This document shows, in pieces, positions 26,736 through 35,513 of a stretch of 64,000 bases of DNA (the first letter of the stretch is position 1; every line of letters starts with the position of its first letter). The position numbers and the translations under genes are program-made. The stretch is from Lentisalinibacter sp964427415. Lineage in GTDB: Bacteria > Pseudomonadota > Gammaproteobacteria > Steroidobacterales > Woeseiaceae. The DNA lies in the NCBI GenBank assembly GCA_964427415.1, contig CAYRUH010000005.1, positions 1 through 64,000 on the forward strand, in the 5' to 3' direction. The notes under the pieces are model-generated. The model was not told the DNA's origin, did no database searches, and saw only the letters and a program-made list of their open reading frames with translations.

Positions 26736-27968
26736 TCAGCGCCCGATGACGAAACTCACTGTGGTTGTGGCACTGCCGCCGATGTTCAGCGTGGCCACCG
26801 TCTTCGCGCCGGCGATCTGGTAGTCGCCGGCCCGGCCGGTGACCTGCTTGTAGCTGTCCAGCATCATGCGTACGCCGGTGGCGCCGACCGGATGGCCCAG
26901 GCCGATCAGGCCGCCGCTCGCGTTCACGGGGATGCGACCGCCGAGCGCGATGTCGCCGTTCTCCACCGCCTGCCAGCTCTGGCCGGGCTCCGTGATGCCG
27001 AAGTGGTCGATGGCCATGTACTCGGTGCTGGTAAAGCAGTCGTGGGTCTCGATACCGTCGAGCTGGTGCACGCCGTCGATGCCGGCCCGGCCGAAGGCGT
27101 CGGTGATGGCGCCGCGGACGTGCGGGAAGATGTACGGCGCGTCCCTGCTCTCCTCGATCTTCTGCCGATAGGTGATCGGCGCCGTGCGGTGCCCCCAGCC
27201 CCGGATCCAGGGCAGGTCGTCCAGCCTGATGCCGTAACGCTTCGTATGCTCGGCCGCCTTCTCCGCGCCGGCGAGGAAGACGATGGCGGCGCCGTCGGTA
27301 ATCTGGCCGCAGTCCTGCTTGCGCAGGCGCCCCTCGATGACCGGGTTGGCCTCGTCGTCCTCGGCGAAGCTCGCATCGGTGAATTCCCAGCGCCGGGTCT
27401 GGGCGTTCGGATTGCGCCGGGCATTGTCGAAATTGTTCTTCGCAATGGCGGCCAGATGTTCATGCTTCAGGCCGTAGCGCCGGTCGTACTCGTCTGCCAG
27501 CTCGCTGAACAGGTGCGGCCAGGGGAACTCCACGTCTGTGCACTCGTGCCCGCTCCACATGGCCGGACCGCCGATCAGATCGGCGGCGGTCTGACCCGGC
27601 ACGTTGCGCATCTGCTCGATGCCGATCACGGCGGCCAGGTTGTAACGGCCCGCCTCGATGTCCGCCGCAGCCGACAACACCGCTATGCTGCCCGAGGCGC
27701 AGGCCGCCTCATGCCGGGAGGCGGGCTTGCCGGAGAAGGCCGGGTGCAGCGCGGCGAAGAAGCCGCCGAGATGGCCCTGTTTGCAGAACAGCTCGGCGGC
27801 GAAGTTGCCGACGTGGGCCACGTCGATCTCCTCGGGCTCGATGCCGACGGTATCCAAGCCGGTGCGCACGGTATGCGCGAAGGCGTCAAACAGCTCGTCC
27901 CCGTTGCGGGCCCAGTTGGCGGCGAAGTCGGTCTGATAGCCGCCCAGCACATAGACTCTCTCGCTCAT
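26736..27968 (-). CDS. Thiolase family protein (SCP-x type)
   Basis: 410 residues. Nucleophilic Cys in HEAACASGSIAVL (~residue 89), and the C-terminal GLGHPVGATG with the catalytic His, as in the SCP-x/acetyl-CoA acetyltransferase-like thiolases. The usual second Cys motif CxG is not obvious; NIGGSATT stands at the C-terminus, as in SCP-x thiolases, which may cleave branched or steroid side-chain CoAs or act as synthase-like enzymes. Overlaps the isomerase gene by 4 bp (ATGA). Confidence 0.88.
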   Translation of the reverse strand: MSERVYVLGGYQTDFAANWARNGDELFDAFAHTVRTGLDTVGIEPEEIDVAHVGNFAAELFCKQGHLGGFFAALHPAFSGKPASRHEAACASGSIAVLSAAADIEAGRYNLAAVIGIEQMRNVPGQTAADLIGGPAMWSGHECTDVEFPWPHLFSELADEYDRRYGLKHEHLAAIAKNNFDNARRNPNAQTRRWEFTDASFAEDDEANPVIEGRLRKQDCGQITDGAAIVFLAGAEKAAEHTKRYGIRLDDLPWIRGWGHRTAPITYRQKIEESRDAPYIFPHVRGAITDAFGRAGIDGVHQLDGIETHDCFTSTEYMAIDHFGITEPGQSWQAVENGDIALGGRIPVNASGGLIGLGHPVGATGVRMMLDSYKQVTGRAGDYQIAGAKTVATLNIGGSATTTVSFVIGR

Positions 27969-28576
27969 CGTTCCCCCTGCCGCTTACGCTCGAGCGTGCG
28001 CCCTATCTGATCGATGCGATCGGCGCCCCAGTACATCTCGCCGTCCAGGAAGAAGGTCGGCGCGCCGAACACGCCTCGCTCCATGGCCTCGTCGGTGACC
28101 GCCTTCAGCTTCTGCTTGACCTCGTCGTTCGAGGTGCCCTGCAGCACCTCCTCTGCATCCAGGTCCAGCCCCTTCGCCACCTCGGCAAGCACCGCCGGAT
28201 CCGAGCAGTCCCGGCCCTGGCCGTAGCTCGCGTCGAACACCGCGCCGATCCAGGCCACCGCATCCTCCTCGTCGATCTCCTTCAGGAACCAGTAAGCGCG
28301 GGCCGCGAGGATGCTGTTGAACGGGAACGGATCCGGCCAGTGGTAGGGCAGACCCCATTCCGCCGCCGAGCGCTCCACGTCGTGCCAGGTGTAGCGGCCC
28401 TTCAGGGAATCCGTCTGCGGCGGGGCATGGCCCCGGGCCTTGAAGATGGCGCCGAGCGCGATCGGCTGCCAGTCGATACCGACGCCGAACTCCTCCGCCA
28501 GTGCGCGCAGCCGGTGCTGGCCGATGTAGCTGTAGGACGAGGAGAAGTCGAAGTAGAAATCGATCGCTCTCTTCAT
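27965..28576 (-). CDS. 2-hydroxychromene-2-carboxylate isomerase-like (DsbA fold)
   Basis: 203 residues of the kappa-GST/DsbA fold. N-terminal IDFYFDFSSSYSYIG has Ser residues in the glutathione-activating position rather than a CxxC disulfide centre; GVFGAPTFFLDGEMYWGADR near the C-terminus is the family's cis-Pro region. The named enzyme isomerises 2-hydroxychromene-2-carboxylate in naphthalene breakdown using glutathione; relatives occur in many aromatic and steroid pathways. First gene of a two-gene unit with the thiolase. Confidence 0.87.
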   Translation of the reverse strand: MKRAIDFYFDFSSSYSYIGQHRLRALAEEFGVGIDWQPIALGAIFKARGHAPPQTDSLKGRYTWHDVERSAAEWGLPYHWPDPFPFNSILAARAYWFLKEIDEEDAVAWIGAVFDASYGQGRDCSDPAVLAEVAKGLDLDAEEVLQGTSNDEVKQKLKAVTDEAMERGVFGAPTFFLDGEMYWGADRIDQIGRTLERKRQGER

Positions 28577-28695
28577 CGGACGCCCTCGTTGAAACCATTG
28601 GCTTTCATAACTAGACTCTGGCGGACTATATAATGCCGGCGGGCGGTTCGCAATCGGACCGTCGGCCGCCGACCCACCTATCCGGAGCGACCGAC
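28577..28695. promoter_or_regulatory. Divergent promoter region with TATAAT
   Basis: 119 bp between divergent isomerase and thiolase genes. ACTAGACTCTGGCGGACTA (28610-28628) contains TAGACT and GACTA half-sites as in other divergent regions, and overlaps TATAAT (28629-28634) reading toward the right-hand thiolase. A repressor at the half-sites would block this promoter. No good -35 seen. Confidence 0.45.
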
Positions 28696-29910
28696 ATGAC
28701 TGACGTCTTCATCTATGATGCCGTGCGCACGCCCCGTGGCAAGGGCCGCGAAGCGGGTGCACTGAACGGCCTTACCCCGCTGGATCTGCAGAAGACACTG
28801 ATCCGGGCGCTGCTGGAGCGCACCGGATTCGATGCCGAACGCATCGACGATCTCATCCTCGGCTGCGTCACCCAGGTTGGCGAACAGGGCGGCAACATCG
28901 CCAAGGTGGCGGCGCTGTATGCCGGACTGCCCTCCTCGGTGCCGGGCATCACAGTCAACCGCTACTGCACATCGGGCCTCGACGCCTGCAATTTCGCGGC
29001 GATGAAGATCGCCACCGGCATGGACGAGCTGGTGCTGGCCGGCGGCGTGGAGTGCATGTCACGGGTGCCGATGCTCTCGGACAAGGCCACTTTCTACTCG
29101 GATCCGGCGGTGGCGCAGAAGACCCGGTTCGTCCCGATGGGCCTCGCCGCAGACCTGGTGGGCAGCCTCGACGGCATCAGCCGGGAAGAATGCGACGCCT
29201 ACGCCGTGACGAGCCAGCAGCGTGCGGCCCGCGCACAGAGCGAGGGCCGTTTTGCGACATCGCTGGTGGCCGTGGAAGACCCCGCCGGTGGCGTCATGGT
29301 TGAACAGGACGAATGCGTGCGGCCGGGCGTGACCACGGAGAAGCTCGCCACCTTCGAACCCCTGTTCACCGAGTTCGGCGAGAAGGGCTATGCGGCGGCC
29401 TTCAAGGCGGCGTTCCCGCAGCTGGGTGAGCTCAATTACCTGCACCATGCCGGCAATTCGCCGGCCGTCGTGGATGGCGCCTCGCTGGTGGCGCTCGGCA
29501 ACCGCACGGCGGGCGAGGCCGTCGGCCTGAAGCCGCGCGCGCGAATCAGAGCGATGGCCAACGTCTCCTCCAGCGAACTGCTCGCGCTGACCGGCGGCAT
29601 CGACGTCGTCGCCGCGGTGCTCGCCAAAGCCGGCATGGACCACGGTGACGTGGACCTCGTCGAGTTCAACGAGGCCTTCGGCGCGGTGTCGGTGAAGTTC
29701 GTGCGCGACATGCCCTGGGACGCGGAACGCATCAACCCCAATGGTGGCGCCATCGCACTGGGCCATGCCATGGGGGCGACGGGCGCGAGCCTGCTCGGCG
29801 CCGTGCTCGACGAGCTGGAACGTCAGGACCTGGGCGTGGGCCTGGTGGCCGTCTCCGGCGCCGCGGGCATCGGCACCGGGCTCATCCTGGAACGCGTCGC
29901 CGCGGCCTGA
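28696..29910 (+). CDS. Acetyl-CoA C-acyltransferase (thiolase)
   Basis: 404 residues from ATG 28696 (MTDVFIYDAVRTPRGKG), CGGAGCGA upstream. Nucleophilic Cys in VNRYCTSGLDACNFAA (~residue 90), VEFNEAFGAVSVKF, NPNGGAIALGHAMGATG with catalytic His, and the final SGAAGIGTGL where the usual second Cys (CxGxG) is replaced by Ala: CGGxG reads GAAGIG. That loss is notable because this Cys protonates the leaving enolate in classical thiolases. Beta-ketoacyl-CoA cleavage is the expected role, probably as the last step of beta-oxidation. Confidence 0.9.
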   Translation: MTDVFIYDAVRTPRGKGREAGALNGLTPLDLQKTLIRALLERTGFDAERIDDLILGCVTQVGEQGGNIAKVAALYAGLPSSVPGITVNRYCTSGLDACNFAAMKIATGMDELVLAGGVECMSRVPMLSDKATFYSDPAVAQKTRFVPMGLAADLVGSLDGISREECDAYAVTSQQRAARAQSEGRFATSLVAVEDPAGGVMVEQDECVRPGVTTEKLATFEPLFTEFGEKGYAAAFKAAFPQLGELNYLHHAGNSPAVVDGASLVALGNRTAGEAVGLKPRARIRAMANVSSSELLALTGGIDVVAAVLAKAGMDHGDVDLVEFNEAFGAVSVKFVRDMPWDAERINPNGGAIALGHAMGATGASLLGAVLDELERQDLGVGLVAVSGAAGIGTGLILERVAAA

Positions 29911-30900
29911 TCAGCGGCTGGCACGCGCGGCAGCCCGGCGCGGCCGGTAGGCATCGCGGTCGAAGTAGACGTCGTCCGGCTTCAGCGCCTCGCCGCATTC
30001 ACTGCAGACCATGGTGCTGACCAGCGGTTCGCCGCAGGGCCGGTGGATCAGCTCCAGCGGACGGCGGTCGGCGGCGACGATCCAGCGATTGGCCCATTCG
30101 TGCATGGTCAGCGCCACCAGGTAGAGATCCATGCCCTTCGTGGTGAGACGGTACTCGTAGCGCACCGGGCGCATCTGATAGGCCTTGCGCTCCATGATGC
30201 CGTGGTGGACCAGCAGCTTCAGACGGTCGGACAGGATATTGGTGGCGATGCCGATGCCTTTCGCGATGTCGTCATAGCGGCGCAGCCCGAAATACGCCGC
30301 GGCGGTCACCAGGCCGGTCCAGCGGTCGCCGATGACGTCCAGCGTATGGAAGAAGCGCTGATCGGCGGCCTGGCTGGATTTGCCGTCCTGCTTGGAGCGG
30401 CGCTGGAACCGGGCCGGCACTGCCGCACTCTTGCTGTCCGGCACGCCGGGCACGAATCGCACGCTGTACATCGTGATCGGCTCGGCACAGGCGCTGCAAC
30501 GGAACTCGGCCTGCATCGGGTGTCCGCAGCGCTTGTGGACCAGTTCGGGATGCGACTCGTCCCCGGAGCCCCAGCGCGTATCCCAGTTCCAGACCGACAG
30601 GATGACGGGGTAGAGATCGAGACCCTTGTCGGTCAGCCGGTATTCGTAGCGCGGCGGGGACATCTGGTACGGGTTGCGATACAGGATCCCGTTCTCCACC
30701 AGACGTTTCAGGCGCGACGCCAGCGTACCCCGCGCGGCACCGCTGCGGTGGCGCAGGTCCTCGAAGCGCCGGAAGCCCAGGAACACGTCCCGGATGACCA
30801 GCATCGCCCAGCGGTCCCCAATCACCGCCAGCGCCTGGGCCACCTGGCTGCTTAGGATCAGGTCCTGCGCGGCTTTCCCGGTTCGGCTATTCGCTGTCAT
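29911..30900 (-). CDS. Tandem HxlR-type transcriptional regulator (two fused domains)
   Basis: 329 residues containing two winged-helix HxlR domains in one chain: VIGDRWAMLVIRDVFLGFRRFEDL...LASRLKRLVENGILYR (~residues 26-76) and VIGDRWTGLVTAAAYFGLRRYDDI...LSDRLKLLVHHGIMER (~188-240). Each is followed by PxRYEYRLTxKGxDLYP/L and by a Cys cluster, HKRCG...CSAC and HRPCG...CSEC, that could hold zinc. HxlR proteins normally dimerise; this is a built-in pseudo-dimer. Overlaps the DUF1295 gene by 14 bp. Best candidate for controlling the divergent promoters nearby. Confidence 0.88.
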   Translation of the reverse strand: MTANSRTGKAAQDLILSSQVAQALAVIGDRWAMLVIRDVFLGFRRFEDLRHRSGAARGTLASRLKRLVENGILYRNPYQMSPPRYEYRLTDKGLDLYPVILSVWNWDTRWGSGDESHPELVHKRCGHPMQAEFRCSACAEPITMYSVRFVPGVPDSKSAAVPARFQRRSKQDGKSSQAADQRFFHTLDVIGDRWTGLVTAAAYFGLRRYDDIAKGIGIATNILSDRLKLLVHHGIMERKAYQMRPVRYEYRLTTKGMDLYLVALTMHEWANRWIVAADRRPLELIHRPCGEPLVSTMVCSECGEALKPDDVYFDRDAYRPRRAAARASR

Positions 30901-31720
30901 CGCCCCCGCCGTCCCTCGCGCGTCGCGGCGGCAGGGGGATCATCCCGCTGGTTTTCTCCATGTAGTCCCCGTACCCCGGCTTCTCCCGCGCCATCTTCTT
31001 GTCCAGCGTACGCTGGCCGGTGACGTTGACGATGAGGTAAGTGTAGCCTATCGGGCCGATTATGGTCAGCAAACCCCACGGATTGTCGCAGGCGATCAGG
31101 AACAGGCCCCACCAGACGCAGAGTTCGCCGAAGTAATTCGGGTGCCGGGAATAGCGCCACAGACCGGTATCGAGCACCTTGCCCCTGTTGGCGGGATCGG
31201 CACGGAAGCGGGCCAGTTGAAGATCGGCCACTGTCTCGAACACGAAGCCCACCAGCCACAGCGCGGCGCCGGCGAACGCGGCGATGCCGAGGTCCGCCGG
31301 TTCCCGGAAGATCTGCCCCGCCTGGATCGGCAGCGAGACCAGCCAGAGCACGATACCCTGCAGCAGGAATACCTGCCTGAGACTCAGCCAGATGAAGGCG
31401 CGGTCGTCGTTCACCCAGCTGCGCAGCTTCGTGTAGCGGGGATCCTCGCCGTGGCCCCAGTTACGCCGCACCAGATGGGCGGTGATGCGCACGGCCCATA
31501 ACGCCACCAGCGCGAGGATGAGGTTCTTGCGCGGCTCGGCCCCGTCGGTCATGGCGTAGGTCACGCCCGCCACGCTCAGCAGAATGACCGCGAACGCCAT
31601 GTCGATGATGCTGACGTCGCGCAGCGGGATGCTGATCAGCCAGAGCGCGAGCACGGCCCCCATGGTGACACCCAGGTTGACCAGCAAGACCAGACCCGTA
31701 TCCTGCCAGAGCGGCTCCAT
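30887..31720 (-). CDS. DUF1295 membrane protein (steroid 5-alpha-reductase-like)
   Basis: 277 residues, polytopic, paralogue of the protein at 1991. Carries RYSRHPNYFGELCVWWG and LARFRADPANRGKVLDTGLW, nearly identical to the matching parts of the paralogue, and ends KPGYGDYMEKTSGMIPLPP. The motif RHPNYFGE is the signature of the DUF1295/5-alpha-reductase group. Operon with the HxlR regulator; divergent from the nitronate-monooxygenase-like gene. Possible NADPH-dependent enone reductase. Confidence 0.8.
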   Translation of the reverse strand: MEPLWQDTGLVLLVNLGVTMGAVLALWLISIPLRDVSIIDMAFAVILLSVAGVTYAMTDGAEPRKNLILALVALWAVRITAHLVRRNWGHGEDPRYTKLRSWVNDDRAFIWLSLRQVFLLQGIVLWLVSLPIQAGQIFREPADLGIAAFAGAALWLVGFVFETVADLQLARFRADPANRGKVLDTGLWRYSRHPNYFGELCVWWGLFLIACDNPWGLLTIIGPIGYTYLIVNVTGQRTLDKKMAREKPGYGDYMEKTSGMIPLPPRRARDGGGDDSE

Positions 31721-31851
31721 AATCCCTCCCCCGGCGCCTGCAGGGTTGCGCCATTTGGAAAAACCTGTGTTAGTCTATTCGTGAAAGTCACTGATTGCCA
31801 ATCGGTGGCCGCAAACCTCAGTCATACGGAAAACAACCTCGGGGTGGGGGG
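31721..31851. promoter_or_regulatory. Divergent promoter region with TAGTCTA
   Basis: 131 bp between DUF1295 and the NMO-like gene. TGTGTTAGTCTATTCGTG (31767-31784) and GAAAGTCACTG (31784-31794) carry AGTC-type half-sites like those of the other divergent regions. Ribosome site GGGGTGGGGGG precedes ATG 31852. Confidence 0.4.
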
Positions 31852-32805
31852 ATGACACACGCCAGCGCACGACAGCGTTTCGACGGGATCCGTGCGGGCC
31901 TGCGCCTGCCGGTCGTCGTCGCGCCCATGTTCCTCGTATCCGGCCCGGACATGGTGGTGGCGGCCGCCCGCTCGGGCGTGCTCGGCTCGTTCCCGGCGCC
32001 GAACGCCCGCACCATCGACGTGTTCGAGGAGTGGGTCTCGACCATCAGCGAGCGGCTGGCGGGTTTCCGTCGCGACCAGGTCGCCGGCGCCACGGATGCC
32101 TGGGCCATGAACCTGGTGGTGCACCGTACCTACGAGCGGCTGGAGCAGGAACTGGCCATCCTGGAGAGATTCCGCCCGCCCATTGTCATCACGGCGCTGG
32201 GCAGCCCGAAGGACGTGGTGGATGCCGTGCACGGCTGGGGCGGGCTGGTCATCGCCGACGTAAACAGCGTCGAGTACGCGCGCAAGGCAGCCGCGGTGGG
32301 CGTCGACGGCCTGGCGCTGGTCTCCGCCGGCGCCGGCGGCCACACCGGCCACATGGCCGGATTCGCCTTCGTGCCGGCCGTGCGGGAGTTCTTCGACGGC
32401 CTACTCATCCTGGCCGGCGCCATCGGCGACGGCCGCGCCGTGCGGGCGGCGGAGGTACTCGGTGCCGATCTCGGCTACATGGGCACCCGCTTCATCGCCG
32501 CCGGGGAGAGCATTGCCTCGGGGGAATACAAGCAGATGGTCGTCGACTCCGTGTTCCCGGACCTGGTGCTCACCGACTTCTTCACCGGCGCCCACGCCTA
32601 TTACATGCGCCAGAGCATCGAGGCGGCCGGGCTCGACCCGGACAACCTGGAAGCGGGCACGGGCATGAACCTCTCGGAGAAGAAGGCCTGGAAGGACGTC
32701 TGGTCGGCCGGTCAGGGCGTGGGCGCAATCCACGGCGTGGAGCCGCTCGCCGACATCGTCGACGCTATTGCCGAGGAATACGAGGCCGCGAAGCAGGTCC
32801 CCTGA
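31852..32805 (+). CDS. Nitronate monooxygenase / NPD-type flavoprotein
   Basis: 317 residues from ATG 31852, chosen for its ribosome site. FMN-dependent TIM-barrel of the 2-nitropropane dioxygenase family: VVVAPMFLVSGPDMVVAA (~residues 19-36), SAGAGGHTGHMAG (phosphate loop, ~161-173) and YMGTRFIAAGES. The family includes nitronate monooxygenases and NAD(P)H-dependent enoyl reductases of FabK type; in a catabolic cluster an enoyl-CoA or quinone reductase role is as likely as nitronate oxidation. Monocistronic, convergent with the SDR/PaaN operon. Confidence 0.86.
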   Translation: MTHASARQRFDGIRAGLRLPVVVAPMFLVSGPDMVVAAARSGVLGSFPAPNARTIDVFEEWVSTISERLAGFRRDQVAGATDAWAMNLVVHRTYERLEQELAILERFRPPIVITALGSPKDVVDAVHGWGGLVIADVNSVEYARKAAAVGVDGLALVSAGAGGHTGHMAGFAFVPAVREFFDGLLILAGAIGDGRAVRAAEVLGADLGYMGTRFIAAGESIASGEYKQMVVDSVFPDLVLTDFFTGAHAYYMRQSIEAAGLDPDNLEAGTGMNLSEKKAWKDVWSAGQGVGAIHGVEPLADIVDAIAEEYEAAKQVP

Positions 32806-32839
32806 GGCCGGGCGGCGCTTGCGCCGCGCGGCGGCCCGC

Positions 32840-33739
32840 TCAGTCCACGGCCGGTGCGTCGGCTACGAAGCGCCGGAAATGCTCCACCGCCGCCGGCGCG
32901 TGGGCGTCGAATGGCAGTCCGGCCAGTGCATTCAGCACGGCGCCGGCCTCGGCCGCATCCGCGCCCGGCATCCAGCGTCCGCCGGTTTCCTGCATCCGGG
33001 CGCGGGCGATCTTGCCCGCTCCCGAGATGACGATCTCGCCGTTCATGGCGCAGCGCTCGCTGATCAGCCAGGCAGCCACCGGTGCCACGTAGTCCGGCGC
33101 CATGCGTTGCCTGAGCGCCTCGGGCAGATGGGCTTCGGTCATTTGCGTGGCGGCGTAGGGCGCGATGGCATTCACCCGCAAGCCGCGTACGGCGCCCTCG
33201 TGGGCCAGTGCGTACGTGAGGCCGAGCAGGGCCGCCTTCGACGACGAATAGGCCGGCAGGCCGTGCTCCCCGTATAGTCCGGCCACCGAGGTGCTGAGCA
33301 GCACGGCACCGCCGCGCTGATCGTAGAGATGTCGGAACAGCGGGTGCAGCACGTTTACGGTGCCGAAGAGGTTCACCTCGAAATTGCGCCGGAACTCGTC
33401 CATGGTCTGTTTGTGGAAGCTCCGGCCCTCGGAGACGCCCGCGTTCGCGATGTGGGCGTCGAGGCGGCCCCAGGTATCGACCGCCAGTTCCAGCAGGCGC
33501 TCGCCGGCGCCGGCCTCGGTGATCTCGGAGTAATCCGCCACGGCTTCACCGCCGGCTGCCCGGATCTCGTCCACCACCCGGTCGGCCGAGGCCCTCTCCT
33601 CGCCTTCGTGGCTGCGGTTGTTCACCACCACCCGCGCGCCCTGCGCGGCCAGGTAGCGGGCGTAGGCGCGGCCGAGCCCCTTGCCGGCGCCGGTAATCAC
33701 GACCACCCGCCCCTCGAACGACACGGGCTCAGGCGGCAT
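32840..33739 (-). CDS. SDR oxidoreductase, MFE-2/HSD17B4-like
   Basis: 299 residues. TGAGKGLGRAYARYLAAQGA (NAD-binding), NNRS, NAG in IANAGVS, Ser in LLSTSVAGLYG and YSSSK catalytic pair. The N-terminal block VVVITGAGKGLGRAYA resembles the dehydrogenase part of peroxisomal multifunctional enzyme 2 (3-hydroxyacyl-CoA dehydrogenase). Overlaps the PaaN-like gene by 11 bp and is translated after it. Likely oxidises a 3-hydroxyacyl-CoA or a steroid-like hydroxyl. Confidence 0.88.
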   Translation of the reverse strand: MPPEPVSFEGRVVVITGAGKGLGRAYARYLAAQGARVVVNNRSHEGEERASADRVVDEIRAAGGEAVADYSEITEAGAGERLLELAVDTWGRLDAHIANAGVSEGRSFHKQTMDEFRRNFEVNLFGTVNVLHPLFRHLYDQRGGAVLLSTSVAGLYGEHGLPAYSSSKAALLGLTYALAHEGAVRGLRVNAIAPYAATQMTEAHLPEALRQRMAPDYVAPVAAWLISERCAMNGEIVISGAGKIARARMQETGGRWMPGADAAEAGAVLNALAGLPFDAHAPAAVEHFRRFVADAPAVD

Positions 33740-35423
33740 CGCAGCTGCGCGGCCAGCGGGTCTGGACCCATCGGAATCGGCGGGTCACGAAGTCGAGGTC
33801 GGCGAGACAGGCGTTGCCTGCCGGGTTGAGCCCGGTGACATGGAAATCGCTGTAGGCGGCGGCGAAGTTGATCGGCATGCCGGTCAGGTTGAGCGACAGC
33901 GAGGCCCCCGCATCGTGATAGGCGTCCTCCGCGCGGGCCAGGAAGGCATCGTTCGTGGAGTAGACGTGGGACGTGATCGCGCCGTGGGCACGCACGTCGT
34001 CGGTCGCCCGGACCAGACCGGCGTCGGCGTCGTCAGCGGCGATAATGAAGGAGATCGGGCCGAAGTGCTCTTCTCCGAACAGGTCGCCGGCCTCGGTGTC
34101 CACCTGCACGATCAGCGGCGTGGCGGTGCGTGCCTCCGGGTAGTCCGGGTGCTCGTAGGGCGCGGAGTCGCGCAGGATGCGCCCCCGGTCGCGAACGCCG
34201 TCGCGGATGCGGTCGATGGCCTCGAAGATGCGGGGGTCCACCAGCGCCCCGCACAGGTTGCCCGCCTGCTTCGGGTTGGCGAGGAACTCCTCCACGGCGT
34301 CGACAATGCCTGCCGCCACCTCGTCGAATGACAGATGCCGGCCGTCGGCCTCGATGCCGCCGCGGGGCACGAAGATGTTCTGCACGCTGGTGCACATCTG
34401 GGCGGACGCCTGGCACAGCGAATGGGCGATGGCACGGCGCATGCCGTCGAAGTCGTCAGTGGAATGCACCACCACCGAGTTGCAGCCGGCGGTCTCCGTG
34501 AAGACCAGCTTGTCGGCGCAGTGCTGCTCGATCCAGCCGCCGAAGCGGGGGCCGCCGGTGAAATCGATGATGGCGCAGTCGGGATGGCGGATCAGCTCCA
34601 GGGTGTTCGGCTCGGCCCCGGTATCGGCCGCCATCAGCACCAGGTCCGGGTTGTGGCCGGCCTCGGCCAGCACCTCGCGCAGGGTGCGCACGAAGATCGC
34701 CACCGGCAGCGTGGTCTTCGGATGCGGTTTCACGATGACGCCGTTGCCGGTGGCGAGATCCGCCATGATGGCCGGATAGCCGTTCCACTGGGGGAAGGTG
34801 GCGCAGGTGATCACCACGCCGATTCCGCGGGGCATGACCCGGTAGCGCTTTTCCAACTGCGTCTCCGGCCCGGCACCGAAACGGCGTTGCCAGGTCGCCT
34901 CGCCCGGCACGTCGTCCATGGCCTTCCAGGCGTAGGCGAGCGCCTCCAGGCCACGGTCCAGCGCATTCGCGCCGCAGCCGGCGAAGGCCATGATGAAGCT
35001 TTGCCCGGCAGTATGGACGGTGGCGTGAGCATTGACGAACAGCGACTCGGCGCGGCCCAGCCGGTCCAGCATCTCGAGACAGACACCCACGCGCTCCTCG
35101 GTGGGCACCCGGCGCCAGGCGCGCTGGGCCTCCTTCGCGGCGGCGAATGCCCGGTCGGGATCGAGCTTCGGGTAGGTGATGCCCAGCGCCTCGCCGGTGA
35201 GCGGCGAAACCTCCTCGCCCACCTCGCCGACCGTGCCGGGGAGCTCGATGTCGAACGGCCGGCCCAGCATGGACTCGTAGGCCTCGAGCCCGGCAGCCGG
35301 TATTTCCTTGCCGTGGACCTTGCTGCTGGGCGACTCCGGATAGGCCGTCCAGGCATAGCGCTTGTCGCAGGCATCCACTGCCTTGTCCAGCGTCTCGCGG
35401 TGTTTCTCGAACAAATTACTCAT
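33729..35423 (-). CDS. paaN: PaaN-like aldehyde dehydrogenase family protein
   Basis: 564 residues, long ALDH of the PaaN type. Glu in FTETAGCNSVVVHS, the catalytic Cys region reads SLCQASAQMCTSVQNIF (Cys in QMCTS), and the C-terminal GLNPAGNACLADLDFV is typical of this group. PaaN proteins are found with phenylacetate and related pathways and are thought to oxidise an aldehyde CoA-ring cleavage product; no other paa gene is present here, so the native role may differ. First gene of a two-gene operon with the MFE-2-like SDR. Symbol assigned by family resemblance only. Confidence 0.82.
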   Translation of the reverse strand: MSNLFEKHRETLDKAVDACDKRYAWTAYPESPSSKVHGKEIPAAGLEAYESMLGRPFDIELPGTVGEVGEEVSPLTGEALGITYPKLDPDRAFAAAKEAQRAWRRVPTEERVGVCLEMLDRLGRAESLFVNAHATVHTAGQSFIMAFAGCGANALDRGLEALAYAWKAMDDVPGEATWQRRFGAGPETQLEKRYRVMPRGIGVVITCATFPQWNGYPAIMADLATGNGVIVKPHPKTTLPVAIFVRTLREVLAEAGHNPDLVLMAADTGAEPNTLELIRHPDCAIIDFTGGPRFGGWIEQHCADKLVFTETAGCNSVVVHSTDDFDGMRRAIAHSLCQASAQMCTSVQNIFVPRGGIEADGRHLSFDEVAAGIVDAVEEFLANPKQAGNLCGALVDPRIFEAIDRIRDGVRDRGRILRDSAPYEHPDYPEARTATPLIVQVDTEAGDLFGEEHFGPISFIIAADDADAGLVRATDDVRAHGAITSHVYSTNDAFLARAEDAYHDAGASLSLNLTGMPINFAAAYSDFHVTGLNPAGNACLADLDFVTRRFRWVQTRWPRSCDAA

Positions 35424-35513
35424 GGCTCGCCAGACCCGACTCCTCTCAATGGGGAATGCACGATTCTAGGTTTGCCCCGTTTTGTTGTGCAAGCCATCGA
35501 CCGGAATCCACGC

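Noticed and set aside
33729..35423. A complete phenylacetate (paa) pathway
   Set aside because: Only the PaaN-like ALDH is found; no PaaA-E oxygenase, PaaG/Z or PaaK typical set is in the window.
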